Below are positions 33,307 to 42,679 of a DNA stretch of 64,000 nt, one piece after another. Below the pieces are notes generated by a model that did not search any database, was not told the DNA's origin, and saw nothing but the letters and a program-made list of their open reading frames with translations. Every line of letters starts with the position of its first letter. The stretch's first letter is position 1. The translations under genes were made by a program, and so were the position numbers. The stretch spans positions 1-64,000 of the forward strand of contig DIEX01000009.1 in NCBI GenBank assembly GCA_002418835.1, in the 5' to 3' direction. Source of the stretch: Spirochaetia bacterium UBA5763. GTDB lineage: Bacteria > Spirochaetota > UBA4802 > UBA5550.

Positions 33307-36300
33307 ATGAAGAGTTACAGGCCGGGAAAAGAGGGATTGTATGATCCCCGGTATGAGCATGATTCCTGCGGAATAGGTTTTGTTGCGAATATAAAAGGGA
33401 AAAAATCCTATGACATAATAAAGAGGGGACTCGAAGTCCTTGAACGAATGACACACAGAGGCGCAGAAGGAGCAGACAATAAAACCGGTGACGGGGCAGG
33501 TATACTGATGCAGATACCTCACCTGTTCTATAAGGAGGAGTTTCCCTCACTTCCTGAAAGCGGTGATTACGGAACCGGGCTGGTTTTCCTCCCTGTTGAC
33601 AAGAGCCATGCTGAAAAGTGTACTGAAATTCTTGCACGTACTGCTGAAGAAGAGGGTCTCGAAATAATAGGATGGAGAGATATTAAGGTCGATAGTACAG
33701 TTGTAGGTGATATCGCCCGCAAAGCGGAGCCTGCGATGAAGCAGGTCTTTATTAAAAAACAATCCGGTGCTGACCTGAATCTTGAATTGAAACTCTATGT
33801 GGTGAGAAAACTCACTGAGAGAAAAGTTGCCGGGCTTTCCGATGAAAATATTTCTGCTTTTTATATTCCGTCACTTTCATCGCGTACAATTGTGTACAAG
33901 GGTATGCTGATGCCGGGGCAGGTGAAGCCCTACTTCAAAGACCTCCAGGATGACAGGATGGAGAGCTCAATGGCACTTGTGCATTCCAGGTTCAGTACAA
34001 ACACATTCCCGTCGTGGGACCTGGCACAGCCTTTCCGGTTACTTGCTCATAATGGTGAGATAAATACTGTCAAGGGGAACAGGTTCTGGATGGAGGCCAG
34101 GGAAGCGGATCTCTATTCGGATATACTCGGAGATGATGTGAAAAAGATTCTCCCGGTAATTGAAAAGGGGAAGAGCGATTCCGCGTCATTTGATAATGCC
34201 CTTGAACTTCTTGTTGCTGCCGGGAGATCTATTCCGCATGCACTCATGATGATGATCCCTGAATCGTGGAATGACAAAAATCCTATCCCCGACTACCTGA
34301 AATTTTTCTATGAATATCATTCAACTTTTATGGAGCCATGGGACGGGCCCGCATCAATGGTCTTCTGCGACGGCAGATATATTGGTGGAACCCTTGACAG
34401 GAACGGGCTAAGGCCGTCGCGGTATGTGGTGACAAAGGATAATATGATTGTAATGGGTTCTGAAGTGGGTGTGCAGAACTTCAGGCCGGAGGAGGTGGCA
34501 TATAAGGGTAGGCTTATGCCGGGGAAACTCCTCCTTGTTGATACTGTTGAGGGGAGAATAATCCCTGACGCAGAGGTGAAGCAGAATATTGCGATGAAAA
34601 AACCTTACAGGGAATGGGTGGAGAAGAACAGAATCAATCTTGATGATATCCCGGAACCGGATAATGTTCCAGTGGAGATCAGCGCGGATATTCTTCATCA
34701 GCAGAGAGTCGCCTTCGGGTATAACAGGGAGGATATTGAGGACCTTATAATTCCCATGGCAGCAACAGCCCAGGAACCTGTGGGCTCAATGGGGACAGAT
34801 ACACCCCTTGCTGTTTTTTCGGATAAGCCGCAGCCTCTTTTCAATTACTTCAAGCAGGTTTTTGCACAGGTGACTAACCCTGCTATTGATGCCATAAGGG
34901 AGGAGCTTGTAATGAGCCTTACCAGCTACATGGGGTCGAGAAAAAACCTTCTGGATGAAGGGCCTGAACATTGCAGCATGCTTAAATTCCTGAGACCTGT
35001 TTTCACGAACGGGGAACTTGCAAAAATAATTGAGAGCAGCAATCCGCAGATACAGACATCAGTAATTGATGCTGTATTCCCGGCTGAAAAAGATTCAGGT
35101 ATTCTTGAAAAGAGACTTGATGAGATTTGTCTTGAAGCTGAGAGAGCCGTAGATGAAAACCGCAATATTATTATTCTATCTGACAGAAAAGCGGGCAATG
35201 GAAGGGCGGCAATTCCATCTTTGCTGGTGTGCTCTGCGGTACATCATCATCTTATTAAAACAAAAAAACGGACAAGAGCCGGAATAATAATAGAGAGCGG
35301 CGAGCCCCGTGAGGTTATGCATTATGCTCTGCTCATAGGGTACGGGGCTGATGCGATAAATCCTTATATCGCATTCGCGACGATATATGAACTGGAAAAG
35401 AGCGGAAAAATCAGGTCTGGAGGGGGATACAGCGAACTTGAATATAATTATATAAAATCGATCAGCAAGGGACTCCTCAAGATTTTTTCCAAGATGGGTA
35501 CATCCACAATCAGGAGCTATCGCGGCGCACAGGTTTTTGAAGCTGTGGGCCTCTCCAGCGGCCTTATTTCGAAATATTTCCCCGGAACCTCATCAAGAAT
35601 TTCAGGTGTGGATGCTGACCGGATTGCTCTTGAATCGATCATGAAGAGCGATAAAGCCTATATTGAAAAGACCAGGCTTCTTGACGCGGAGGGCGTATAC
35701 AGCTACAGAAAGAGCGGGGAGAATCATGCGTGGAATCCTGAAACCATATATATGCTTCAGTGGGCAACAAGGAACAATGACTACTCGAAGTATAAGGAGT
35801 TCACATCAATTGTTGACGGGCAGAACCGTAAGCCGCATTTTATCAGGGGACTATTCGATTTAAATACCTTCAGACCCATACCGGTTGATGATGTTGAACC
35901 GGTTTCAGAAATATTGAAGCGCCTTACCACAGGAGCCATGTCATTCGGTTCAATAAGTAAGGAGGCTCACGAAGCCATTGCCATTGCAATGAATTCGATT
36001 CAGGGGAGGAGCAACAGCGGTGAAGGTGGTGAAGACCCTGAAAGATTTAAAAGGAGGCCTGACGGAACTTCAGCGCGAAGCGCGATTAAGCAGGTTGCTT
36101 CCGGGCGTTTCGGTGTAACAAGTAATTATCTTGCCAATGCAGATGAGATTCAGATTAAAGTCGCACAGGGAGCGAAGCCAGGTGAAGGGGGACAGCTCCC
36201 GGGATATAAAGTTGACGGGATCATTGCCAGGACAAGACATTCAACTCCGGGGGTAACACTGATATCACCGCCGCCCCATCATGATATATACTCTATAGAG

Positions 36301-37851
36301 GACCTTGCGCAGCTTATATTTGATTTAAAGAATGCTAATCCTTCAGCTCGCATAAGCGTAAAGCTTGTGTCTGAGTCCGGTGTCGGGACCATCGCTTCAG
36401 GAGTGGCAAAAGCGCATGCTGATAATATACTTATAAGCGGATATGACGGAGGTACAGGCGCCAGCCCCATAAGTTCAATCAAGCATGCGGGGCTCCCCTG
36501 GGAGATAGGGCTTTCTGAAACTCACCAGACCCTTGTTAAGAATGATCTTCGCGGAAGGGTAAAACTTCAGACAGACGGGCAGCTCAAGACCGGCAGGGAT
36601 ATAGTGATTGCCGGTATGCTCGGTGCTGAAGAGTTCGGTTTCGGCACAGGGGTACTGATTGTACTTGGATGTGTAATGATGCGTAAGTGTCACATGAATA
36701 CATGTCCCGTGGGTGTTGCAACGCAGGATCCTGATTTGCGAAAAAGATTTAAAGGTAAGCCTGAGTATATAATTAATTACTTCAGGTTTATGGCACAGGA
36801 GATTCGTGAGATAATGGCCTCTGTGGGTATCAGCAGGTTTGATGATCTTATCGGCAGAACAGATCTCCTTATTCCCCGTAAAATTGATCACTGGAAGGCC
36901 GCCTCTGTTGATACTTCGGCAATTATCCACAGGCCGGCCGAAGCTGATATATATGCTGTCCATTGTGTGAAGGAGCAGAAACACAAGATTGACAGCGTAC
37001 TTGACAGAAAACTCATCGAAAGAGTGAAGCCGCCCCTTGATTCGGATAGAGAGGTGAATGCATATCTTGAAATGCCAATCAGCAACACTGACAGATCTGT
37101 TGGCGCCATGCTCTCCTATGAAATATCAAAAAAATATGGAGAGGCAGGACTCCCCAATGATTCAGTGCAGTGCACATTTCATGGAAGTGCAGGACAGAGC
37201 TTCGGAGCGTTCCTTGCAAAAGGTGTGACCTTCAGGCTGGAAGGTGATGCCAATGACTACTTCGGCAAGGGGCTGTCAGGGGGGCGGCTTATAGTTGTGC
37301 CCCCTGCGGGGTCCGTATTTAAAGCAGAAGAGAGTATAATTGTCGGCAACACCGTGTTATATGGAGCTACAGGGGGCGAGGCCTATGTCCGCGGTATAGC
37401 GGGTGAAAGGTTCTGTGTCAGAAACAGCGGCGCTCTTGCTGTTGTTGAAGGCACGGGTGATCACTGCGCCGAGTATATGACAGGGGGGCGCGTGATTGTC
37501 CTCGGAAAAGTCGGGCGGAATTTTGCGGCAGGTATGAGCGGAGGTATAGCGTTTGTCCTTGATATGGATGGCGACTTCGATTTCTTCTGCAATAAAGGTA
37601 TGGTTGAACTTTCGCAGGTAAGGGATTATGATGACCAGGATTTTATTTTAGAGATGCTGAAAAAGCATATACACTATACTGACAGTACCCTGGCAAAAAA
37701 TATAATCATGAAGTGGTATGACTATCTCCCGAAATTTGTCAGGGTGCTGCCGCTTGAGTACAAACGCGCTATGAATGAAATGAAGATCAGCCTCATAGAT
37801 GAGAAGCTGAAAGCCATAAGGGAAGAAGAACAGATTATGGAGAGTTACTAA
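33307..37851 (+). CDS. gltB: Glutamate synthase large subunit (GOGAT alpha)
   Basis: 1514 residues, the full family length. Order: a short propeptide ending before Cys21 (EHDSCGIGFVAN), whose cysteine becomes the N-terminal nucleophile of the glutaminase domain (21-430); central domain (about 460-760); FMN-binding synthase domain (about 830-1190) with SNSGEGGEDPERF and the [3Fe-4S] ligands CVMMRKCHMNTCPVG; and the C-terminal GXGXG beta-helix (about 1240-1430). It makes glutamate from glutamine and 2-oxoglutarate. Start: ATG after GGAG. gltD begins at the very next base, so the subunits are co-translated. Dyads upstream hint at regulation. Confidence 0.97.
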   Translation: MKSYRPGKEGLYDPRYEHDSCGIGFVANIKGKKSYDIIKRGLEVLERMTHRGAEGADNKTGDGAGILMQIPHLFYKEEFPSLPESGDYGTGLVFLPVDKSHAEKCTEILARTAEEEGLEIIGWRDIKVDSTVVGDIARKAEPAMKQVFIKKQSGADLNLELKLYVVRKLTERKVAGLSDENISAFYIPSLSSRTIVYKGMLMPGQVKPYFKDLQDDRMESSMALVHSRFSTNTFPSWDLAQPFRLLAHNGEINTVKGNRFWMEAREADLYSDILGDDVKKILPVIEKGKSDSASFDNALELLVAAGRSIPHALMMMIPESWNDKNPIPDYLKFFYEYHSTFMEPWDGPASMVFCDGRYIGGTLDRNGLRPSRYVVTKDNMIVMGSEVGVQNFRPEEVAYKGRLMPGKLLLVDTVEGRIIPDAEVKQNIAMKKPYREWVEKNRINLDDIPEPDNVPVEISADILHQQRVAFGYNREDIEDLIIPMAATAQEPVGSMGTDTPLAVFSDKPQPLFNYFKQVFAQVTNPAIDAIREELVMSLTSYMGSRKNLLDEGPEHCSMLKFLRPVFTNGELAKIIESSNPQIQTSVIDAVFPAEKDSGILEKRLDEICLEAERAVDENRNIIILSDRKAGNGRAAIPSLLVCSAVHHHLIKTKKRTRAGIIIESGEPREVMHYALLIGYGADAINPYIAFATIYELEKSGKIRSGGGYSELEYNYIKSISKGLLKIFSKMGTSTIRSYRGAQVFEAVGLSSGLISKYFPGTSSRISGVDADRIALESIMKSDKAYIEKTRLLDAEGVYSYRKSGENHAWNPETIYMLQWATRNNDYSKYKEFTSIVDGQNRKPHFIRGLFDLNTFRPIPVDDVEPVSEILKRLTTGAMSFGSISKEAHEAIAIAMNSIQGRSNSGEGGEDPERFKRRPDGTSARSAIKQVASGRFGVTSNYLANADEIQIKVAQGAKPGEGGQLPGYKVDGIIARTRHSTPGVTLISPPPHHDIYSIEDLAQLIFDLKNANPSARISVKLVSESGVGTIASGVAKAHADNILISGYDGGTGASPISSIKHAGLPWEIGLSETHQTLVKNDLRGRVKLQTDGQLKTGRDIVIAGMLGAEEFGFGTGVLIVLGCVMMRKCHMNTCPVGVATQDPDLRKRFKGKPEYIINYFRFMAQEIREIMASVGISRFDDLIGRTDLLIPRKIDHWKAASVDTSAIIHRPAEADIYAVHCVKEQKHKIDSVLDRKLIERVKPPLDSDREVNAYLEMPISNTDRSVGAMLSYEISKKYGEAGLPNDSVQCTFHGSAGQSFGAFLAKGVTFRLEGDANDYFGKGLSGGRLIVVPPAGSVFKAEESIIVGNTVLYGATGGEAYVRGIAGERFCVRNSGALAVVEGTGDHCAEYMTGGRVIVLGKVGRNFAAGMSGGIAFVLDMDGDFDFFCNKGMVELSQVRDYDDQDFILEMLKKHIHYTDSTLAKNIIMKWYDYLPKFVRVLPLEYKRAMNEMKISLIDEKLKAIREEEQIMESY

Positions 37852-39276
37852 ATGGGGGATCCGAAAGGCTTTTTGAATATAAAGAGGATGGAATCAGGCT
37901 ACAGGCCTGTTGAAGAGAGGGTCAATGACTACAGGGAGGTTGAGCGTCTCCTCCCCGATGCCCAGAGAAAACTTCAGGCAGGGAGATGTATGGACTGCGG
38001 TGTCCCTTTCTGTCACTGGGGATGCCCTGTGGGAAATATCATGCCAGAGTGGCAGGATATGATCTTCCGTGAAGAGTGGAAAGCAGCTTACGAAATACTA
38101 AGGGAAACAAATAACTTCCCCGAGTTTACAGGGAGGGTCTGCCCTGCGCCATGTGAGGCTTCATGTGTTCTCTCCATTAATGATGAGCCTGTGACAATCA
38201 GGCAGAACGAACTTGCTGTTATTGAAAAGGCATTTGAGCTTGGTTATGTGAAGCCTGAGCCTCCCGAAAAACGTACAGGTAAAAAGGTTGCAGTTGTGGG
38301 TAGCGGGCCCGCAGGCCTTGCCTGTGCAGATATACTCAATAAATACGGACATAGCGTTACTGTGTTTGAAGCTGAAGACAGTATCGGAGGGTATCTCAGG
38401 TTTGGAATACCCGATTTTAAACTGGATAAAAAAGTTATAGATAGAAGGATAGATATCCTTGCGGCTGAAGGGATTGATTTTAAAACCGGCGTAAAAATCG
38501 GCACAGATATTACAGCCTCTGATCTTGTTAACAGATATGATGCTGTTATGCTCGCAATTGGTGCGAGAAAACCGAGAGACCTTGATATCGGCGGAAGGAG
38601 CCTCTCCGGGATACATTTCGCTATGGATTACCTGGCGCAGCAGAACAGGAGGGTAAGAGGGGATCTGATATCTGAGGATAAACTGATAAGCCCTCTGAAT
38701 AAAAAGGTTGTTGTAATCGGCGGCGGTGATACAGGCTCGGACTGTGTGGGCAACGCGAACAGGCAGGGGGCAAGCAGTATCACGCAGATCGAAATACTCC
38801 CCGAACCTCCGGCGCACAGAACTGCCGGAGAACCCTGGCCGCTCTGGCCCAGGCTGAAAAAAACATCAAGCTCACATGAAGAGGGTTGTGACCGTCTCTG
38901 GTGCGTGAGAACAATCCGGTTCTACGGCGATAACGGAGAGGTGAAAGGTATTAACGCTGTGCGCGTAACATGGGAAAAACTCGCGGACGGCAGAATGGAG
39001 ATGAGGGACATCCCCGGTTCCGGATTTGACATCCCTGCTGACCTTGTACTTCTTTCAATGGGATTCATTCATCCTGAACATAAGGGCATCATTGAAGATA
39101 TTAATCCCGGTCTTGATAAAAATGGAAATATCCTTGTTAATGATGAGTATATGACTTCTGCAAAAGGTGTATTCTCCGCTGGTGATTCAGTCAGGGGGGC
39201 ATCTCTTGTTGTCTGGGCAATTCATCAGGGGCGTGAAGCTGCTAAGGGGATTAGTAGATATCTCATGCTGAAATAA
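37852..39276 (+). CDS. gltD: Glutamate synthase small subunit (GOGAT beta)
   Basis: 474 residues. N-terminal cysteines bind [4Fe-4S] clusters (CMDCGVPFCHWGCPVG and CPAPCEASCVLS), followed by an FAD Rossmann motif (VAVVGSGPAGLACADIL), an NADPH motif (VVVIGGGDTGSDCVGNA) and the terminal FSAGDSVRGASLVVWAI. It passes electrons from NADPH to GltB. The ATG directly follows the gltB stop (TAAATG). It is paralogous to the NfnB protein at 29064. A hairpin follows at 39279. Confidence 0.97.
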   Translation: MGDPKGFLNIKRMESGYRPVEERVNDYREVERLLPDAQRKLQAGRCMDCGVPFCHWGCPVGNIMPEWQDMIFREEWKAAYEILRETNNFPEFTGRVCPAPCEASCVLSINDEPVTIRQNELAVIEKAFELGYVKPEPPEKRTGKKVAVVGSGPAGLACADILNKYGHSVTVFEAEDSIGGYLRFGIPDFKLDKKVIDRRIDILAAEGIDFKTGVKIGTDITASDLVNRYDAVMLAIGARKPRDLDIGGRSLSGIHFAMDYLAQQNRRVRGDLISEDKLISPLNKKVVVIGGGDTGSDCVGNANRQGASSITQIEILPEPPAHRTAGEPWPLWPRLKKTSSSHEEGCDRLWCVRTIRFYGDNGEVKGINAVRVTWEKLADGRMEMRDIPGSGFDIPADLVLLSMGFIHPEHKGIIEDINPGLDKNGNILVNDEYMTSAKGVFSAGDSVRGASLVVWAIHQGREAAKGISRYLMLK

Positions 39277-39278
39277 AT

Positions 39279-39308
39279 TTACTCTTGACTCGACCGGTTC
39301 AAGAGTAA
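39279..39308 (+). terminator. Hairpin after gltD
   Basis: TTACTCTTGA (39279-39288) pairs perfectly with TCAAGAGTAA (39299-39308) around a 10-base loop, three bases after the gltD stop. There is no T tract, so termination is a guess. Confidence 0.45.
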
Positions 39309-39328
39309 TAATCGGGGAGACTCTGATA

Positions 39329-40042
39329 ATGGCGGTAGTTATAATGCGTCTCTCCGGAAATTTTTATTTAATTCTTGCAGCCTTCATTCTCTGCACAGGT
39401 ATAATTGCCGCTGCATCTGAAAAGATCCCCTACGGGGGATCTTCTGCAAGGGAGTTCAGTTATACCGGAGAAAACCCTCTCCTCTCTGCTGTGACAAAAG
39501 GGGATGCTGACACAGTGAAATCATTCCTGAAGAAAGGTATTTCCCCGAATTCACGGGGAGAGAATGATGCCACTCCTCTGACAATAGCAGCCTACGGCGG
39601 ACATACCGGGATAGTGAAACTTCTCCTTGAGAATGATGCCAACCCCAACCAGAGAGACGGGAACGGAAGTACTGCTCTTACAATATCAGCGCGGTATGGA
39701 TATACTGATATGGTTAAACTCCTGCTTGCCCATGGTATTTTTGTTAATATAAGGGACAATAAAGGGAATTCAGCACTGATAATAGCATCCATGAGCGGTT
39801 ATACTGATATTGTAAAACTGCTGCTTTCCCGTGGCGCTTTTATCGATTCACGCGGGGAGAATGATATTACTGCTCTTATGGCTGCCTCTGAACACGGGCA
39901 CCTTGATACTGTAAAATATCTCCTGTCTAAAGGAGCAAAGGTAAATTCAGAAAACAGCAGCGGGCAGAGGGCCCTTGCGATCGCTTTAGAAAATAAGTAT
40001 CCTGAAGTTGCGGAAATTCTAAAAAAAGCCGGAGCCAGATAA
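39329..40042 (+). CDS. Exported ankyrin-repeat protein
   Basis: 237 residues: a signal peptide (about 1-30, FYLILAAFILCTGIIAAAS) and about five to six ankyrin repeats of 33 residues between about 48 and 235 (NPLLSAVTKGDADTVKSFL, TPLTIAAYGGHTGIVKLLL, TALTISARYGYTDMVKLLL, SALIIASMSGYTDIVKLLL, TALMAASEHGHLDTVKYLL). The repeats are very regular, and a protein-binding role outside the cytosol is likely. An in-frame ATG at 39344 is an alternative start; GGGGAG supports 39329. It resembles the 2044 protein but has more repeats. Confidence 0.85.
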   Translation: MAVVIMRLSGNFYLILAAFILCTGIIAAASEKIPYGGSSAREFSYTGENPLLSAVTKGDADTVKSFLKKGISPNSRGENDATPLTIAAYGGHTGIVKLLLENDANPNQRDGNGSTALTISARYGYTDMVKLLLAHGIFVNIRDNKGNSALIIASMSGYTDIVKLLLSRGAFIDSRGENDITALMAASEHGHLDTVKYLLSKGAKVNSENSSGQRALAIALENKYPEVAEILKKAGAR

Positions 40043-40177
40043 ACAGGTTATGCAGTTTGAAATATTAATTAAACTGGAGCATAAAAAAGTTCTTGCCTGA
40101 AATCCTCTTCCTTATTCCCGTTGTTAGTTGTTAATTAATCAGTCATTTAAATTTAATATATATAGCTGAGGTTTTTG

Positions 40178-41134
40178 ATGAAGAGGCTCTTCTTTTCTTT
40201 TTTACTGGTTTTTGTCCTGGTTCAGGTTCCGCTTTTTTCACAGGAGAAAACTGAAGTAAATAATCAGAATACAAACCTGGAGGCTGATAACGGGGCAACA
40301 GGTAAATCCGAGTATTATAACCTTAAAAGAAATCTTACTTATGGAACGATTTTCGCAAGTTTTGCTGCCACATATATATATGGTGCTGATGCCTGGGACT
40401 GGGGCGGCACTGATTACAGGTGGGGTAATGAAGGGTGGTTCGGAGCTGATACCGATTCAGGCGGTATTGATAAAGTGGGACACATGTGGGCACATTATGT
40501 TCTACAGAGAGGCTTCAATAACCTTTTTGAGTACACACTTGAAGATAAAAAAGAGGCACTTGTAGTATCCACTGCCACTGCAGCATCAATAGGGCTTCTT
40601 ATTGAAATAGGTGACGGTACATCCGGTAAATACGGCTTCAGCTACCAGGATCTTGTTTTTGACTGGATTGGAGTTGGCCTTGGTACATTCCTTGAGGCGT
40701 TCCCAACGGCTGATGAGTTTATCGGATTTACATGGGAGTACTGGCCCACTGATAATTTTCTTGATGAGTCAAAGGGGAGAAAGAAACTTCATGTAACCAG
40801 TGACTACAGCGGTCATAAATATATGATTAATTTCAAACTCGCAGGATTCAAATATATCGGCTTTGACATCCCGGAATTTATGCGCTACATAATGCTGGAC
40901 TTCGGTTACTATACAAGGGGTTATACCAGCTTTGATGATGCAGGTAAAGAGAAAACAAGGCATCCCTATGTGGGAGTGTCTCTTAATATGATTGAGGTTG
41001 TGCGGGATATGTTTGATGAATCAAACAGGGACAGCAGGCTCTGCAAAGCTCTACAGCAGCCCTTTAAATATATGCATGTTCCGGTTGGATACAGTGTTGA
41101 TAGAACACTTCATTCAGATAATCGCGCTAAGTAA
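40178..41134 (+). CDS. Exported DUF2279/YfiM-like protein
   Basis: About 318 residues with a signal peptide (1-22, ending near PLFSQ). The central part has the DUF2279 pattern: GGIDKVGHMWAHYVLQRGFNN, then a hydrophobic helix VSTATAASIGLLIEIGDG and YGFSYQDLVFDWIGVGLG. This family of surface or periplasmic proteins has no known function. The C-terminal third (KYMINFKLAGFKYIG, YVGVSLNMIEVV) has alternating strands that could belong to a small outer-membrane barrel. GAGG six bases before the ATG at 40178 sets the start rather than the TTG at 40175. A strong terminator follows. Confidence 0.75.
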   Translation: MKRLFFSFLLVFVLVQVPLFSQEKTEVNNQNTNLEADNGATGKSEYYNLKRNLTYGTIFASFAATYIYGADAWDWGGTDYRWGNEGWFGADTDSGGIDKVGHMWAHYVLQRGFNNLFEYTLEDKKEALVVSTATAASIGLLIEIGDGTSGKYGFSYQDLVFDWIGVGLGTFLEAFPTADEFIGFTWEYWPTDNFLDESKGRKKLHVTSDYSGHKYMINFKLAGFKYIGFDIPEFMRYIMLDFGYYTRGYTSFDDAGKEKTRHPYVGVSLNMIEVVRDMFDESNRDSRLCKALQQPFKYMHVPVGYSVDRTLHSDNRAK

Positions 41135-41181
41135 TAATTATCGATATAATTAAAGCTTTTAGTTGATAGAAGCCCGGGTAG

Positions 41182-41215
41182 ATAAGAGCGCTTTCGATAA
41201 GCGCTCTTATTTTTT
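41182..41215 (+). terminator. Rho-independent terminator
   Basis: A perfect 12-bp stem, ATAAGAGCGCTT (41182-41193) with AAGCGCTCTTAT (41199-41210), a five-base loop and a T run. It ends the 40178 transcript. Confidence 0.92.
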
Positions 41216-41323
41216 GAAGAAGAGCAGTTGTGTCTTTTTTTGAGAGCGAAATAGAATTTGACGTGAATTTTTTTATGATTACAGTCAGACATTGTTTATA
41301 ATTAATCTGCGTCAGGAGCTTTT

Positions 41324-41812
41324 ATGAAAGCATTTATCTATTTATTTTTGTCTGTCGTAATACTGTTTTCGGCTGATATAATTTATGGGACAGGTAATGT
41401 CTCTGTAGAAAATGGTGTTCTGAGTTTACCAGGAGAGATCCAGTTTGTGCCTGGAAGCGATACAATTAAAAATGAAAGCTCAGGGATTATTGATGCCATC
41501 GCAGAATTCATGAAAAAAAATCCTGATGTCAAAGTTCTCCGTATCGAAGGATACTGCAGTTCAAGAGCGGATGAAAACTCAAATCTTGAACTTTCAAAGA
41601 CGAGGGCGCTTTCCGTGGCAAAAGCTGTTATAGCAAGGGGTGTTGAATGCAGAAGACTCTTTGCTGCGGGATTCGGAAGCAGGTTGTTATTTATAAAAAG
41701 CGGTAAAACCGGTGATCGCATATCCGCTGTTATTGCCTCGGGAAAATATAAAAAACCGGGAATAATGCCTGTAGACGGAGGGGGAGTTGTAGCCGGGGAC
41801 CCCTGTAAGTGA
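41324..41812 (+). CDS. OmpA-family protein (peptidoglycan-associating domain)
   Basis: 162 residues with a signal peptide (1-22) and one OmpA/MotB-type domain (about 38-130): IQFVPGSDTI for the first strand, then LRIEGYCSSRADENSNLELSKTRA with the usual diaminopimelate-contacting Asp/Arg region, and ARGVECRRLFAAGFG. Such domains bind peptidoglycan. There is no lipobox and no barrel, so it is a soluble periplasmic protein, possibly a partner of another envelope complex. It is monocistronic after the terminator at 41182. Confidence 0.82.
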   Translation: MKAFIYLFLSVVILFSADIIYGTGNVSVENGVLSLPGEIQFVPGSDTIKNESSGIIDAIAEFMKKNPDVKVLRIEGYCSSRADENSNLELSKTRALSVAKAVIARGVECRRLFAAGFGSRLLFIKSGKTGDRISAVIASGKYKKPGIMPVDGGGVVAGDPCK

Positions 41813-41869
41813 AGTAATCAAAGCAGGGCGGAGTAAAGTTTATGCTCCGCCGCTGTGCGTCTTGTCCAA

Positions 41870-42391
41870 TTACAATGTATCAAGCTTCTTCTGAAGATTC
41901 TCTGAAATAGTTTTAATATGGGGATAATCCTCCACACTGTCTACGCAGAGATATATTGCAAGGTTCTCTTTTTCCAGAAGAATTGAACGGTCGCTGTTGT
42001 TTTTCACATATTCATCCAGTTTCCCGATCTCCTCAGCAGCGGAGGTCTTATCTCTGAATAACATTATATAACACATTATATCGTCGTTGTAGGGATTCCT
42101 CTGTTTTGCCAGTATAGTCATGTGGATGCCTGAAACTTTGCTGTATTCACCGCCCGGATAGATTCTGCCGGTCATCTTTCTGATTGCATCATGGTCAAAG
42201 TTCCATGGATTTGTTTTTAAAAGATTTTTTGCAAATCCCGGTATCTGCCCTATTACAAAACCTGCCGGTATATCATCGTTACCCGGTTTGATTTTATCGA
42301 TAACAGATGAACTGTACATAGCTTTTGTGCTTGCTATGAAAATAAAAATGAATATTGAAAGGATTGTCAGAAGTAATGCTTTTCTTTTCAT
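41870..42391 (-). CDS. Uncharacterised exported protein
   Basis: 173 residues with a signal peptide or N-terminal anchor (LLLTILSIFIFIFIAS, about 5-22). The mature part (PAGFVIGQIPGFAKNLL, YSKVSGIHMTILAKQRNPYNDD, then a helix TSAAEEIGKLDEYVKNN) suggests an alpha/beta domain of about 140 residues. I recognise no family. It is convergent with the OmpA-like gene and divergent from nrdD, separated from it by 288 bases with no clear promoter. Confidence 0.6.
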   Translation of the reverse strand: MKRKALLLTILSIFIFIFIASTKAMYSSSVIDKIKPGNDDIPAGFVIGQIPGFAKNLLKTNPWNFDHDAIRKMTGRIYPGGEYSKVSGIHMTILAKQRNPYNDDIMCYIMLFRDKTSAAEEIGKLDEYVKNNSDRSILLEKENLAIYLCVDSVEDYPHIKTISENLQKKLDTL

Positions 42392-42679
42392 AATCGACTC
42401 CAGGTTGTTTGTCCAATTAGGCAGAACAATTAAATCTACCCGGGTTTATTATCGGCAGATCACGAAATATTTATTATATTTTTTCTTGTGACATAATATT
42501 TTTGGTTGACTTTAATGCTCAATCAGGTAAAAAAAAGATTAATTAAATGAGTGCACTTACAGAATCATCTGCAACAAATTACAGACAATCATAATAGCTG
42601 AAGTCTTCTTCCATGAGTATGAAGGTGTTATACATCTTATGCTGATGGTATTATTATTTTACAATGAGGTTCAATCCTG

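Noticed and set aside
38161..38817. 218-residue minus-strand open frame opposite gltD
   Set aside because: Antisense shadow within an essential-looking coding sequence, no motif.
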